Source of the DNA: Listeria immobilis
Lineage (GTDB): Bacteria; Bacillota; Bacilli; Lactobacillales; Listeriaceae
Direction: 5' to 3'
Length of the DNA: 64,000 nt
Assembly (NCBI RefSeq): GCF_014322765.1
Contig: NZ_JAASTZ010000008.1
Span: 92,932 to 156,931, forward strand
The position numbers and the translations under genes are program-made. Below the pieces are notes generated by a model. That model was not told the DNA's origin and searched no databases. It worked only from the letters and a program-made list of their open reading frames with translations. Below, in pieces: positions 36,115 through 46,141 of this stretch (the stretch's first letter is position 1; the number at the start of each line of letters is the position of its first letter).

Positions 36115-38369
36115 AACGGCGTATAGGTAACATGAGAAGGGGAGCGCTAGTGCTTTTTGTCTTTTTCACTATTCTCTTTCTTTTAGTTTCTGGCCGTTTT
36201 CTTTATTTGCAAATTACGGGAGAGGCAAATGGGGTCCCGCTTGCAGCTAAAGCATCCAAGCAACATTTAAAAAGCAGTGTTCTTGAAGCGAAACGCGGCT
36301 CCATTTTAGATCGAAAGGGAGAAGTGCTAGCTGAGGATACGGCTTCTTACACGATTGCTGCGGTAGTTAGCGATAAACTTTCTAAAGCAACGAAAAACCC
36401 GATGCGAGTAGTTGACGAAGAAAAAACAGCTCGTATTTTAGCAAAATATATTCCAATGGATGAATCTGATATTTTAGATAAACTCAATGAAAACGGAAAA
36501 TATCAAGTCGAATTTGGTGCTGCAGGAAAAAATATTTCTACAGAAACAAAAGCAAAAATCGACAAAGAAAATCTACCTGGTATTGAGTTTACACGTCAAT
36601 CAGAACGTTTTTATCCTAATGGTACTTTCGCAACGCAATTAATTGGTTTCGCGCAACAAGAAGAAAAGAAAAACACCACAGTTTTAGAAGGGAAAATGGG
36701 TATCGAATCTCGTTTTAATAATGCGTTAACAGGTACTAATGGGAAAATTGACTATAGTACGGATCGCATGGGATATATTTTACCTAATTCTAAAAATAAA
36801 GTAACGAAAGCTCAAGATGGCAAAGATATTACTTTAACACTTGATAAAAAAATTCAAACCTTTTTAGAAGATACAATGACAACCGTGGATGCAAAATATA
36901 ATCCGAAAAATATGATGGCGGTAGTGGCTGATCCAAAAACAGGAGAAATCCTTGCAATTAGTCAACGTCCATCCTTTAATCCAGCTGATCGTTCTACTAT
37001 TACCGGAAACAGTTCAAGCATATGGCAAGATTTACCTGTTGAATATGCCTATGAGCCAGGATCAGTAATGAAAATTATTTCACTAGCTTCTGCGATTGAT
37101 ACAAATGTTTATAATCCAAACGAATATTATCAATCTGGTTCTTATAAAGTAGGAGATATCGCTATTCATGACCATAATAATGGTGTTGGGTGGGGTTCCA
37201 TCCCTTATCGCGAAGGTGTAGAACGTTCTAGTAATGTCGCATTCGCTAAACTTTTAAACAAAATGGGTACAGATACATTCCATACCTATTTAGATAAATT
37301 TGGTTTTGGAAAGAAAACTGGGATTGATTTACCGAATGAAACAAGTGGGAAAATCCTTTATAATTATCCAATTGAAAAAGTAACTACTGTTTTTGGACAA
37401 GGGACGACTGTTTCCATGATGCAAATGATCCAAGCTGCATCAGCCATTGCTAGTGATGGGACAATGAAACAGCCTTATGTTGTTTCAAAAGTAACCGATC
37501 CAAATACTGGAACAGAAACCGAAACGAAAACAAAAACAACTGGAAAACCGATTAGTGCCGAAACCGCCAAAAAAACTCGAGATGAGCTAAAAAATGTTAT
37601 TAGCGGAGAGCATGGTACAGGTAAACTGTATGCAATTCCCGGTTATGATGTCGCTGGTAAAACAGGAACATCACAAATTCCTAATCCGAAAACTGGAAAA
37701 TACATGACTGGAGCAGATAATTATATTTTCTCATTTTTAGGTATGGCACCAGCAGATGATCCAGAGTTGGTTATTTATGTAACGATGCAACAACCACAAT
37801 TATCTGGAAGTGAAACAGGCGGAGAAGCAGTATCGGAAGTTTTTAATCCAGTAATGAAAAATAGTTTGCAATATATGAATATCAAACCTGCTGACATCGA
37901 AAAATTAGCATCTGAAAAAGTCCCAGTTTTAGCAGAAAGAACTGTAGATGATGCTAAAAAAGCTGTGACTGATAAAGGTTTAGAACCAGTGATTGTCGGA
38001 AATGGTAAAAAGATTGTCCAACAATTACCACAAGCTAATAGCGATTTAATGCAAGGACAAAAAGTGATATTAATGACTGATGGTGATATGACAGCACCTG
38101 ATATGGTAACTTGGTCCAAAGATGACGTTTTAAAAGTGTCGGAAATCACAGGAGTGCCTTTTGAATTTAGTGGTTCTGGCTATGTGAAAAGTCAAAGTGT
38201 ATCAGCAGGTAGCATCATTAATAGTGAAACAAAAATGAAAATCACACTCGCTTCACCTGAACAAATTAGTCAATTTAATCAAAATCATGATCAAGATCAA
38301 GCTGAAAAGAATAAAAAAGCAACTGACATCCAAGAAAATGCCGGCATTGGAGATTTGCTTAATCAATAG
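36111..38369 (+). CDS. pbpB: Penicillin-binding protein 2B (class B transpeptidase)
   Basis: A 752-residue division-specific transpeptidase (FtsI-type). One N-terminal membrane helix (about 12-33) is followed by a pedestal domain (RGSILDRKGEVLAED) and the transpeptidase domain with SVMK (Ser318 nucleophile, Lys321), SSN in ERSSNVAF and KTGTS. Two PASTA domains form the C-terminus (about 600-725), followed by a charged tail. It cross-links septal peptidoglycan and is a beta-lactam target. Overlaps ftsL by four bases. Confidence 0.96.
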   Translation: MKRRIGNMRRGALVLFVFFTILFLLVSGRFLYLQITGEANGVPLAAKASKQHLKSSVLEAKRGSILDRKGEVLAEDTASYTIAAVVSDKLSKATKNPMRVVDEEKTARILAKYIPMDESDILDKLNENGKYQVEFGAAGKNISTETKAKIDKENLPGIEFTRQSERFYPNGTFATQLIGFAQQEEKKNTTVLEGKMGIESRFNNALTGTNGKIDYSTDRMGYILPNSKNKVTKAQDGKDITLTLDKKIQTFLEDTMTTVDAKYNPKNMMAVVADPKTGEILAISQRPSFNPADRSTITGNSSSIWQDLPVEYAYEPGSVMKIISLASAIDTNVYNPNEYYQSGSYKVGDIAIHDHNNGVGWGSIPYREGVERSSNVAFAKLLNKMGTDTFHTYLDKFGFGKKTGIDLPNETSGKILYNYPIEKVTTVFGQGTTVSMMQMIQAASAIASDGTMKQPYVVSKVTDPNTGTETETKTKTTGKPISAETAKKTRDELKNVISGEHGTGKLYAIPGYDVAGKTGTSQIPNPKTGKYMTGADNYIFSFLGMAPADDPELVIYVTMQQPQLSGSETGGEAVSEVFNPVMKNSLQYMNIKPADIEKLASEKVPVLAERTVDDAKKAVTDKGLEPVIVGNGKKIVQQLPQANSDLMQGQKVILMTDGDMTAPDMVTWSKDDVLKVSEITGVPFEFSGSGYVKSQSVSAGSIINSETKMKITLASPEQISQFNQNHDQDQAEKNKKATDIQENAGIGDLLNQ

Positions 38370-38378
38370 TAGGAAGAT

Positions 38379-38413
38379 AGAAGTATGTCGGCTCAAAAAA
38401 CTGGCATACTTCT
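38379..38413 (+). other. Hairpin between pbpB and murE
   Basis: AGAAGTATG (38379-38387) and CATACTTCT (38405-38413) form a 9-bp stem with a 17-base loop, without a proper T run. It may be an attenuator or processing site in the 171-base gap. Confidence 0.5.
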
Positions 38414-38540
38414 AGCTTTAACTACAATATGTGTCTTTAGTCGTGGTAGATATCATTTGTTGTTTTTGCTAAGATAGAAAAGGATTCTTTTTGATTTTAG
38501 CAAAAATAACAGAAAGAATAAGTTTGAGGAGATGGCAAGA

Positions 38541-40016
38541 ATGAAGTTAAATGAACTAATGCGAGCTATCCCGGTATTCTCTGGGGAAGCAAGTGCTACA
38601 ATTGAAGTTAGTCAAATAGCTCAAGATAGTAGGAAAGTGAAACCAGGCACACTTTTTATCTGCATTGACGGGGAATTAATCGATGGGCATCAATTTGCGA
38701 AAAAAGCAGAAGAGCTCGGAGCAGTTGCAATAATTGCTGAGAAACAACTAGATGTGGCTATTCCAGTTATTTATGTTAGAGATTCAAAACGCGCCATGGC
38801 AATGCTAGCTGATTATTTTTATGGTTCACCAACACAAGCATTAAAATTAGTCGGAATTACTGGTACTAATGGAAAAACTACTGTTAGCCATTTAGTTGAA
38901 CAAATAGTCCGCGAAAATGGAGAACAGACGGGCTTGATTGGGACAATGTACCGTAAAATTGGCGATGAAATTTTGGAAACAAAAAATACAACTCCAGATA
39001 GCCTAACATTGCAAGAAACTTTTCGTGAGATGCTTCTTCATGGCGTTAGTACTGCTGTAATGGAAGTTTCTTCTCATGCATTAGTTCAAGGTCGAGTATA
39101 TGGTTCTGATTATGATGTGGCAGTTTTTATGAATTTATCACAGGATCATTTAGATTATCATCATACAATGGAAGAATACGCCTATGCCAAAAGTTTACTA
39201 TTTGCGCAATTAGGCAATAGTTACGATACTAATAATCCGAAAATTGCTGTTTTAAATGCAGATGATAAAGTCAGTGCACGAATGAAAACAGCAACAGCTG
39301 CACATGTTATCACGTTTGGTATACATGCGGATGCTGATTTCAATGCATATAACATTCATATTTCAAGTCATGGTTCGAGTTTTGACTTAGTGACACCTGA
39401 GGGCAATTTTAAACTTAATATAAAAATGATTGGTAATTTTAGTATATATAATGTGCTTGCAGCGATTGCAACAAGCTATGCATTACATATTCCATTAGAA
39501 AATGCGATTACAACTGTAGAAGCTATTCCAGGAGTGAAGGGGCGTTTTGAATTAGTAAATGCAGGACAAGATTTTCCTGTCATTGTTGATTATTCTCATA
39601 CACCTGATAGTTTACTCAATGTATTGCAAACAATTGATGAGTTCGCGGAGAAACGTGTTTTTGTAGTCGTTGGATGTGGTGGCGACCGAGATAAAGGAAA
39701 ACGTCCCCAAATGGCACAAATTGCCGTTCAATATGCAACCAACCCAGTATTTACATCAGATAATCCGCGTAGTGAAAATCCGCATGCGATTATTGAAGAT
39801 ATGATTAAAGGTGTTCCAGAAAGCGATTCATATGTAGTTTATGAAAATCGTCGTGATGCGATTCAATTTGCTATAAGTGAGGCAGAAACAGGGGATGTTA
39901 TTCTGATTGCTGGAAAAGGTCATGAAGATTATCAAATTATCGGCAACGAAGTAATTGATTTTGATGACCGAGTGGAAGCACGAAAAGCTATTGAAAAAAA
40001 ACTCGGACTCGCATAA
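38541..40016 (+). CDS. murE: UDP-MurNAc-L-Ala-D-Glu:meso-diaminopimelate ligase MurE
   Basis: A 491-residue Mur ligase that adds the third residue of the peptidoglycan stem peptide. It has the P-loop [10 protein letters not shown] (about 111-120), the central NLSQDHLDYHHTMEEY, and the C-terminal SDNPRSENP motif. DNPR marks meso-DAP specificity and agrees with Listeria wall chemistry. An ATG three codons upstream is too close to GAGGAG; the ATG at 38541 is ten bases from it and matches the usual MKLNELM start. Confidence 0.95.
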   Translation: MKLNELMRAIPVFSGEASATIEVSQIAQDSRKVKPGTLFICIDGELIDGHQFAKKAEELGAVAIIAEKQLDVAIPVIYVRDSKRAMAMLADYFYGSPTQALKLVGITGTNGKTTVSHLVEQIVRENGEQTGLIGTMYRKIGDEILETKNTTPDSLTLQETFREMLLHGVSTAVMEVSSHALVQGRVYGSDYDVAVFMNLSQDHLDYHHTMEEYAYAKSLLFAQLGNSYDTNNPKIAVLNADDKVSARMKTATAAHVITFGIHADADFNAYNIHISSHGSSFDLVTPEGNFKLNIKMIGNFSIYNVLAAIATSYALHIPLENAITTVEAIPGVKGRFELVNAGQDFPVIVDYSHTPDSLLNVLQTIDEFAEKRVFVVVGCGGDRDKGKRPQMAQIAVQYATNPVFTSDNPRSENPHAIIEDMIKGVPESDSYVVYENRRDAIQFAISEAETGDVILIAGKGHEDYQIIGNEVIDFDDRVEARKAIEKKLGLA

Positions 40017-40057
40017 AATATGAAGTGCGTTGACAAACAGATTGGGGAGAATTTATT

Positions 40058-41032
40058 GTGTCTTTATACATGTTAGTATCAACATTTGCAGTGGCCTTTA
40101 TTATTACAGTTATAGGTATCCCACTATTTATCCCATTTTTAGTGAAATTAAAATTTGGGCAAAGTATTAGGGATGAAGGTCCAAAAATGCATGAAAAGAA
40201 ATCAGGGACGCCAACAATGGGAGCAGTCGTTTTCATTATTGCTATGCTTGTTAGTTTCTTGATCTTTTCTTTTATCAGCGGGGAAGCAAGTGCGGCAACT
40301 TGGCTATTATTTATTGCGTTAGCTTTGTTTGGTGCATTAGGTTTTCTGGATGATTATATTAAAGTAGTTCAAAAACGTAACTTAGGTCTAACTTCTAAAC
40401 AGAAATTTTTAGGTCAGGTAGCGATTTCGATTTTATTTTATGTAGTGTATCATTTTAGTGGTTTTGCAGAAACGCTTAAAATACCATTTACCAACACCGA
40501 AATTGATTTGGGCTTTTTCTTTGTTATCTTTATTCTTTTCTGGTTAGTTGGGTTCTCCAATGCAGTTAATTTAACGGATGGTTTGGATGGACTTGTATCT
40601 GGACTTACTGTGATTGCTTTTTCTGCTTTTGGTGTGATTGCTTTTTATCAAGAACAAATGGATGTCGCTATTTTCTGTTTTGCGATTGTCGGAGGGATGC
40701 TTGGGTTCCTACTATTCAATAAAAACCCTGCGAAAATCTTCATGGGAGATACTGGATCACTTGCGCTTGGTGGAAGTATTGCTGCTGTTTCAATTTTACT
40801 ACATCAAGAATGGTTATTACTTTTAATCGGCATTATCTTTGTTATTGAAACTGCATCCGTTATTTTACAAGTATTTTACTTTAAAGTCACTGGTGGTAAA
40901 CGGATTTTTCGAATGACACCAATCCATCATCACTTTGAACTAGGTGGTTGGTCTGAGTGGCGTGTTGTTCTTACATTCTGGGGAATTGGACTTATTGGTG
41001 CAATTATTTCTGTTTGTATGGTTATCTTTTAA
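40058..41032 (+). CDS. mraY: Phospho-MurNAc-pentapeptide transferase MraY
   Basis: A 324-residue ten-helix membrane enzyme that transfers phospho-MurNAc-pentapeptide to undecaprenyl phosphate to make lipid I. GPKMHEKKSGTPTMGA, LGFLDDYIKV, NLTDGLDGL, FMGDTGSLALGG and MTPIHHHFELGG are all conserved. GGGGAG is nine bases before the GTG start. Confidence 0.96.
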   Translation: MSLYMLVSTFAVAFIITVIGIPLFIPFLVKLKFGQSIRDEGPKMHEKKSGTPTMGAVVFIIAMLVSFLIFSFISGEASAATWLLFIALALFGALGFLDDYIKVVQKRNLGLTSKQKFLGQVAISILFYVVYHFSGFAETLKIPFTNTEIDLGFFFVIFILFWLVGFSNAVNLTDGLDGLVSGLTVIAFSAFGVIAFYQEQMDVAIFCFAIVGGMLGFLLFNKNPAKIFMGDTGSLALGGSIAAVSILLHQEWLLLLIGIIFVIETASVILQVFYFKVTGGKRIFRMTPIHHHFELGGWSEWRVVLTFWGIGLIGAIISVCMVIF

Positions 41033-41034
41033 AT

Positions 41035-41105
41035 AAAGCGCCGCGATTTTTGCGGCAAAAGCGTCTCTAGTTGACTGTTTTTAAACAGAATCTGGTTGGC
41101 GCTTT
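41035..41105 (+). other. Structured mraY-murD intercistronic element
   Basis: An outer stem AAAGCGCC (41035-41042) with GGCGCTTT (41098-41105) encloses two small hairpins: GCCGC/GCGGC (41040-41044, 41052-41056), which competes with the outer stem, and CTGTT/AACAG (41075-41079, 41084-41088). No promoter or T-run terminator is evident. A role as an mRNA processing or switching structure is inference. Confidence 0.45.
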
Positions 41106-41171
41106 CCGTCGTTTTTGTGAATTTCATGAATCCGACCGCCAATTTTGATATAAATGGGGGAACCAAAGGAA

Positions 41172-42539
41172 ATGAAAAAAATTGAAATGTACCATCACAA
41201 AAAAGTGCTTGTTTTGGGTTTAGCAAGAAGTGGTGTTAGCGCAGCAACAATTATGCATAAACTGGGAGCATTTGTAACTGTAAATGATCAAAAGCCTTTT
41301 AGTGAAAATCCAGAAGCACAAGGTCTTCTTGAACAAGGAATTAAAGTTATTTGTGGTTCGCATCCGATTGAACTTTTAGATGAAGGATTTGAGCTTGTAA
41401 TTAAAAATCCGGGTATTCCATACAATAACCCGATGATTGAAAAAGCGTTAAAACTGAAAATACCAGTTATTACAGAAGTAGAGTTAGCTTACCAAATTTC
41501 TGAAGCACCAATTGTTGGAATTACAGGTACAAATGGGAAAACTACCACCACAACAATTATTCATCATATGTTAAATGCGCATAAAGAAAATAGTTCCTTA
41601 CTTGCTGGGAATATTGGTTTTCCGGCATCTGCAGTAGCCGAAAATGCGACAAGTGAACAATTTATTTCGATGGAACTTTCTTCGTTTCAATTAATGGGTG
41701 TAAACACTTTTAAACCGCATATTTCAGTGATTACGAATATTTATGAAGCGCATTTGGATTACCATACTGATCGAAGTGAATATGTTCAGGCAAAATGGCA
41801 CATCCAAAAAAATCAAACAGCAGACGATTTTCTAGTTATTAACTGGGATCAAGAAGAGCTAATAAATTTAACGAAACAAACGAAAGCAAAAATAATCCCT
41901 TTTTCAACAACGCAGCGTCTAGGTCAAGGAAGCTATGTCCAAAACGGCAATATTATGTTTGGTGATGAAGTGATTGGAGCACGTGATAGTATTTTACTTC
42001 CAGGTGAACATAATTTGGAAAATGTGCTGGCATCTGTTGCAGTTGCTAAAATATTAGGCGTAACAAATGAAGAAATTATGCATGTTCTTGAAACTTTTAA
42101 AGGCGTAGAACATCGCACACAATTTGTTGTTGAATGGCAAGGACGGAAATTTTATAACGATTCTAAAGCAACCAATATTTTGGCTACTCAAAGTGCGCTA
42201 AAAGGGTTTAAAAATCCAGTCGTTTTACTAGCAGGCGGACTAGATCGTGGCAACTCTTTTGATGAGCTACTGCCATTTTTTAGAAATGTAAAATCCTTAG
42301 TTGTTTTTGGAGAAACAGCAGATAAAATTGGTCGTGTTGGAAAAATAGCGGGAATTGACGTACATTATGTGGATAACGTAGAAGCGGCTGTTCCGGTTGC
42401 TTATAGAGAATCGGCGCCAGGAGATATTATCCTACTTTCACCAGCATGTGCGAGCTGGGATCAATACCGGACATTTGAAGTTCGTGGTAATGCCTACATG
42501 GAAGCAATAAGCGAACTAATAGAAGAGGTGGAAAAATGA
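41172..42539 (+). CDS. murD: UDP-MurNAc-L-Ala:D-Glu ligase MurD
   Basis: A 455-residue ligase that adds D-glutamate to UDP-MurNAc-L-Ala. The N-terminal domain has [14 protein letters not shown], the ATP loop is [12 protein letters not shown] (about 118-129), and the C-terminal domain has [15 protein letters not shown] and [12 protein letters not shown]. An ATG six codons upstream is in frame, but GGGGGA overlaps it and is ten bases from the ATG at 41172. Overlaps murG by four bases (ATGA). Confidence 0.95.
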   Translation: MKKIEMYHHKKVLVLGLARSGVSAATIMHKLGAFVTVNDQKPFSENPEAQGLLEQGIKVICGSHPIELLDEGFELVIKNPGIPYNNPMIEKALKLKIPVITEVELAYQISEAPIVGITGTNGKTTTTTIIHHMLNAHKENSSLLAGNIGFPASAVAENATSEQFISMELSSFQLMGVNTFKPHISVITNIYEAHLDYHTDRSEYVQAKWHIQKNQTADDFLVINWDQEELINLTKQTKAKIIPFSTTQRLGQGSYVQNGNIMFGDEVIGARDSILLPGEHNLENVLASVAVAKILGVTNEEIMHVLETFKGVEHRTQFVVEWQGRKFYNDSKATNILATQSALKGFKNPVVLLAGGLDRGNSFDELLPFFRNVKSLVVFGETADKIGRVGKIAGIDVHYVDNVEAAVPVAYRESAPGDIILLSPACASWDQYRTFEVRGNAYMEAISELIEEVEK

Positions 42540-43627
42540 AAGTAGCCATAAGTGGTGGAGGTACGGGCGGACATGTTTATCCAGCTCTGGCATTCATCAG
42601 AGAATTAAAAAAATCACATCCAGAAGCAGAGTTTTTATATATTGGAACGGAAAAAGGTCTTGAAGCTGACATTGTTAAACGCGAAGGAATCCCTTTTGAA
42701 GCCATTGAAATTACTGGTTTTAAGCGTTCGTTATCACTTGAAAATGTAAAGACAGTAATGCGTTTCCTAAGTGGAGCCAAAAAAAGCAAACAAATTCTTC
42801 GGGAGTTTAAACCAGATGTTGTAATTGGTACTGGCGGATATGTTTGTGGTCCAGTTGTATATGCGGCGGCCAAACTAAAAATCCCAACATTGATTCACGA
42901 ACAAAATAGTGTTGCAGGTTTAACGAATAAATTTTTAAGTCGATATGCAGACAAAGTGGCAATTTGTTTTGAAGAAGTAAGCGATTCTTTTGCATCAGAA
43001 AAAATTGTTTTTACTGGAAATCCGCGAGCTTCAGAAGTGATTGGTGTAGATTCTGACCAAGCTTTAGAAGCATATGGACTTGTCACTGGAAAACCAACTG
43101 TTCTCGTTTTTGGTGGTAGTCGCGGAGCACGTGGAGTGAATGAAGCGATTGAAGCGATTTTACCAGAATGGAATAAACGTGATTTTCAACTGTTATATGT
43201 AACGGGTGATGTTCATTATGAAAAAATAAAAGATACACTCGCCAGTTTAGAACTTGGGAATCATATTAGTATTCAACCATTTATTTATGATATGCCCCAA
43301 ATTTTAAACGCAGTTACACTTGTGGTATCAAGAGCAGGCGCAACTACCCTCGCAGAACTTACGGCATTAGGAGTGCCTAGTATTTTGATACCAAGCCCCT
43401 ATGTTACAGCGAATCATCAAGAATACAATGCTCGTGCTCTAGAAAAAAACAATGCCGCAATCGTGATCACAGAAGCAGAATTAAAAGAAACAGATTTAAT
43501 GGGAACGATTGATTCTATTTTAACTGATACGGAAAAGTTAAATGAAATGCAGGCTAGCGCTAAACAAATGGGTCGAGCGGATGCAGCTAGCAAACTTGTC
43601 GAAGTGGCAATAAGTATAATGAAATAA
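42536..43627 (+). CDS. murG: UDP-GlcNAc:lipid I N-acetylglucosamine transferase MurG
   Basis: A 363-residue GT-B glycosyltransferase at the inner face of the membrane that completes lipid II. The acceptor loop [14 protein letters not shown] (about 5-18), [10 protein letters not shown] and the donor-side [31 protein letters not shown] are conserved. Coupled to murD by a four-base overlap; divIB follows after 22 bases. Confidence 0.96.
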   Translation: MKVAISGGGTGGHVYPALAFIRELKKSHPEAEFLYIGTEKGLEADIVKREGIPFEAIEITGFKRSLSLENVKTVMRFLSGAKKSKQILREFKPDVVIGTGGYVCGPVVYAAAKLKIPTLIHEQNSVAGLTNKFLSRYADKVAICFEEVSDSFASEKIVFTGNPRASEVIGVDSDQALEAYGLVTGKPTVLVFGGSRGARGVNEAIEAILPEWNKRDFQLLYVTGDVHYEKIKDTLASLELGNHISIQPFIYDMPQILNAVTLVVSRAGATTLAELTALGVPSILIPSPYVTANHQEYNARALEKNNAAIVITEAELKETDLMGTIDSILTDTEKLNEMQASAKQMGRADAASKLVEVAISIMK

Positions 43628-43649
43628 ATCGTAGAAAGGAGCGAATAAA

Positions 43650-44444
43650 ATGGCGGAAAATAGAAGAGTAGTATCTATTGAAAACCGTATTCCTGAATTA
43701 AAAAAATACCGGAAAAAAAAATTAATTAGACATCTAGCCATTTTAATCGGATTTTTTGCGATTTTAATATTAATCACGTTGTATTTCCTTTCCCCGCTTA
43801 GTAAGCTTGACGAAATAAGTGTAAGCGGAAATAAGCAATTGACTGAAAATGAAGTTCGGAAAGAAAGTGGACTAGTAATTGGTGAGTTTGTACTTGGAAT
43901 TAGAAATAGCAAGACTGAAGAGACACTTAAGGAAAATACATTAATAAAAAAAGCAACAGTTTCTAAAGAAGGCATGAACAATGTCCAAATTGATATTACC
44001 GAATATAAAACAATCGGTTATCAAGAAAAGGATGGCAAATATTATGATATTCTCGAGAGTGGCATCTTATTAACGGACCAATCAAGACAATTTCCAATTG
44101 GGAATGATCTACTGTTCCAGAATTTTGAAAATGGCAAAACACTAAAGAGAATGGTAGCACAAATAAATCAATTACCAAATGATGTTGTTAGTTCGATTTC
44201 CGAAGTAATTTACAGCCCAACCGAAAGCGACAATAATCATATTGAACTCTATATGAATGATGGAAATAGAGTTTCCGCAACAATTGGTACTTTTGCTGAA
44301 AAAATGCAACATTACCCATCTATAGTTGCTCAATTATCAAAGGGACAAAAGGGCGTTATTGATATAGAGGTAGGCTCGTACTTCCAAAGTTACTATCAAC
44401 AAAATGCAGAGAAAAAAGCGGCAGAGGAGAAGAAAAAGAATTAA
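43650..44444 (+). CDS. divIB: Cell division protein DivIB (FtsQ)
   Basis: A 264-residue bitopic protein with a basic cytosolic start, one membrane helix (about 28-48), a POTRA domain (about 50-120, LDEISVSGNKQLTENEVRKESGL) and the FtsQ beta domain, ending in a Lys/Glu tail. It stabilises the FtsL-DivIC complex at the septum. The last codons form the 5' arm of the following terminator. The next gene, ftsA, has its own promoter. Confidence 0.92.
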   Translation: MAENRRVVSIENRIPELKKYRKKKLIRHLAILIGFFAILILITLYFLSPLSKLDEISVSGNKQLTENEVRKESGLVIGEFVLGIRNSKTEETLKENTLIKKATVSKEGMNNVQIDITEYKTIGYQEKDGKYYDILESGILLTDQSRQFPIGNDLLFQNFENGKTLKRMVAQINQLPNDVVSSISEVIYSPTESDNNHIELYMNDGNRVSATIGTFAEKMQHYPSIVAQLSKGQKGVIDIEVGSYFQSYYQQNAEKKAAEEKKKN

Positions 44445-44467
44445 TATAGTTTCTTCTCTGCCTTTTA
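44420..44467 (+). terminator. Terminator closing the mraZ-divIB part
   Basis: GGCAGAGGAGAAGAAA pairs with TTTCTTCTCTGCC (one bulge), then TTTTAT. The 5' arm is inside the divIB coding region. Confidence 0.8.
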
Positions 44468-44619
44468 TACAAAAGGAAATAACAGATGTTGCAGAAATGT
44501 GACAAAACGATAACTGAAAAGCTACATATACCAACACTTGTTCGCTTTTTGAGTAAAATGAAAAAAATATCTTAAGAATTTGCCAAAAATTGTTCTTTGT
44601 GCTTTTATTACCTTCTTTC

Positions 44620-44683
44620 TTAGTGTAGACTGTAAATAAGTGATTTTATATGTTAGGCAGAGTGGGCAATCATTCTACACTAA
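44620..44683 (+). other. Long-spaced 10-bp inverted repeat in the divIB-ftsA gap
   Basis: The divIB-ftsA gap holds 358 bases without a gene. TTAGTGTAGA (44620-44629) is matched perfectly by TCTACACTAA (44674-44683) across 44 bases. It could be a 5'-UTR stem or paired operator sites for a dimeric regulator. The rest of the gap holds the divIB terminator and the ftsA promoter. Confidence 0.5.
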
Positions 44684-44737
44684 CACCATATAAATAGAAA
44701 AGTAACAACGCTTTTCCAAGCAGGTTAAAAACCGGTT

Positions 44738-44768
44738 TTGATCGGTATAAAAATGAATTTGATATAAT
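44738..44768 (+). promoter_or_regulatory. ftsA promoter with extended -10
   Basis: TTGATC (44738-44743), 19 bases, TATAAT (44763-44768) preceded by TGA, an extended -10. Confidence 0.65.
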
Positions 44769-44802
44769 ATTAAATGACTAGAATAAAAGGAGGTGCCGAT
44801 AA

Positions 44803-46074
44803 ATGGGTGATAGCGAAATTTATGTAAGTTTAGACATTGGAACAGCATCAGTGAAAGTAATCATCGCGGAAATGGCTGACGATCGACTCAATATTATCGG
44901 TGTTGGTAATGTCGAGTCTTCAGGAATTAAAAAAGGGATTATTATCGACATAGACAAGACTGTAGAATCCATTAAGAAGGCAATTGAACAAGCAGAAAGA
45001 ATGGTTGGCGTTGAAATTTCTCAAGTAATTGTTGGGGTAGTATCGAGTCAAGTTCAATTAGAAGCTTGCCGAGGTATTGTAGCAGTTAGCAGTGAAAATC
45101 GCGAAATTACAGATGAGGATGTCTGGAACGTGATGGACGCAGCTCAAGTTGTTCCATTATCTCCCGAAAGAGAAATCATTAATACAATACCAGACCAGTT
45201 CGTAGTGGATGGTTTAACTGGCATTACCGATCCACGTGGTATGATAGGTGTCCGTCTAGAAATGGAAGGCACGCTTATTACTGGTTCAAAAACAATTTTA
45301 CATAATACGTTGCGTTGTGTGGAACGTGCTGGCCTTGAGATTTCTGATATTGCTTTACAACCACTGGCGGAAGCGTCGATTTCTTTATCTGAAGATGATA
45401 AAGAATTTGGTACGGCATTAATTAATGTTGGTGCAGGAACGACTACCGTTAGCGTATTCGAACAAGGCAGATTAACGTATACTGGTGTTATTCCAGTTGG
45501 TGGAGATAATATCACCAAGGACTTATCGCTTGGTCTAAATACTTCAACAGCAAATGCAGATCGTGTGAAACTTGATCATGGCTATGCCTTTTATGACGAT
45601 GCTTCTCCTGATGAAGTTTTTGCCATTGATGTAATTGGTAGCGACCAAAAACAACATTTCACACAAGTGGAAGTTGCAGATATTATTGAGGCACGTATGG
45701 AAGAAATTTTCCAATTAGTTTTAGAAGAACTAGCTCGAGTTGGAAAAACACATCTTCCAGGTGGTTATGTTTTAACAGGGGGTTCAATGGCTATTCCAGG
45801 TGCGATTGATTTAGCTGGAAAAACGTTAGCAGCCCATGTTCGACTTGCCATTCCAGATTATATAGGTGTTCGCGAACCATCCTTTACAACTGCGGTAGGC
45901 TTGATTAAGTACGCTTATCAAATGGCTGAGTTAGAAGGTCGTGATGTTAGCAGTACAGCAAGTGAACCACATAATGAGGATGCTCCAAAACAAAAACAAC
46001 CTAAACAAAAGAAATCAGATGACGAAAAAGTTTCTACAAAAATGAAGAATTTTTTCGGCGCATTTTTTGAATAA
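44803..46074 (+). CDS. ftsA: Cell division protein FtsA
   Basis: A 423-residue actin-like ATPase that tethers FtsZ to the membrane. It has YVSLDIGTASVKVIIAEM (phosphate 1), INVGAGTTTVSVFEQG (phosphate 2) and LTGGSMAIPG (adenosine). A charged linker ends in the amphipathic membrane-targeting helix KMKNFFGAFFE. AAGGAGG precedes the ATG. ftsZ follows 67 bases later on the same transcript. Confidence 0.96.
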   Translation: MGDSEIYVSLDIGTASVKVIIAEMADDRLNIIGVGNVESSGIKKGIIIDIDKTVESIKKAIEQAERMVGVEISQVIVGVVSSQVQLEACRGIVAVSSENREITDEDVWNVMDAAQVVPLSPEREIINTIPDQFVVDGLTGITDPRGMIGVRLEMEGTLITGSKTILHNTLRCVERAGLEISDIALQPLAEASISLSEDDKEFGTALINVGAGTTTVSVFEQGRLTYTGVIPVGGDNITKDLSLGLNTSTANADRVKLDHGYAFYDDASPDEVFAIDVIGSDQKQHFTQVEVADIIEARMEEIFQLVLEELARVGKTHLPGGYVLTGGSMAIPGAIDLAGKTLAAHVRLAIPDYIGVREPSFTTAVGLIKYAYQMAELEGRDVSSTASEPHNEDAPKQKQPKQKKSDDEKVSTKMKNFFGAFFE

Positions 46075-46141
46075 ACGTGAAAGCTGGTAAATCAGCAAGG
46101 AAAAATCATATCGTATAAATCGGCAAATAGGAGGCAATAAT

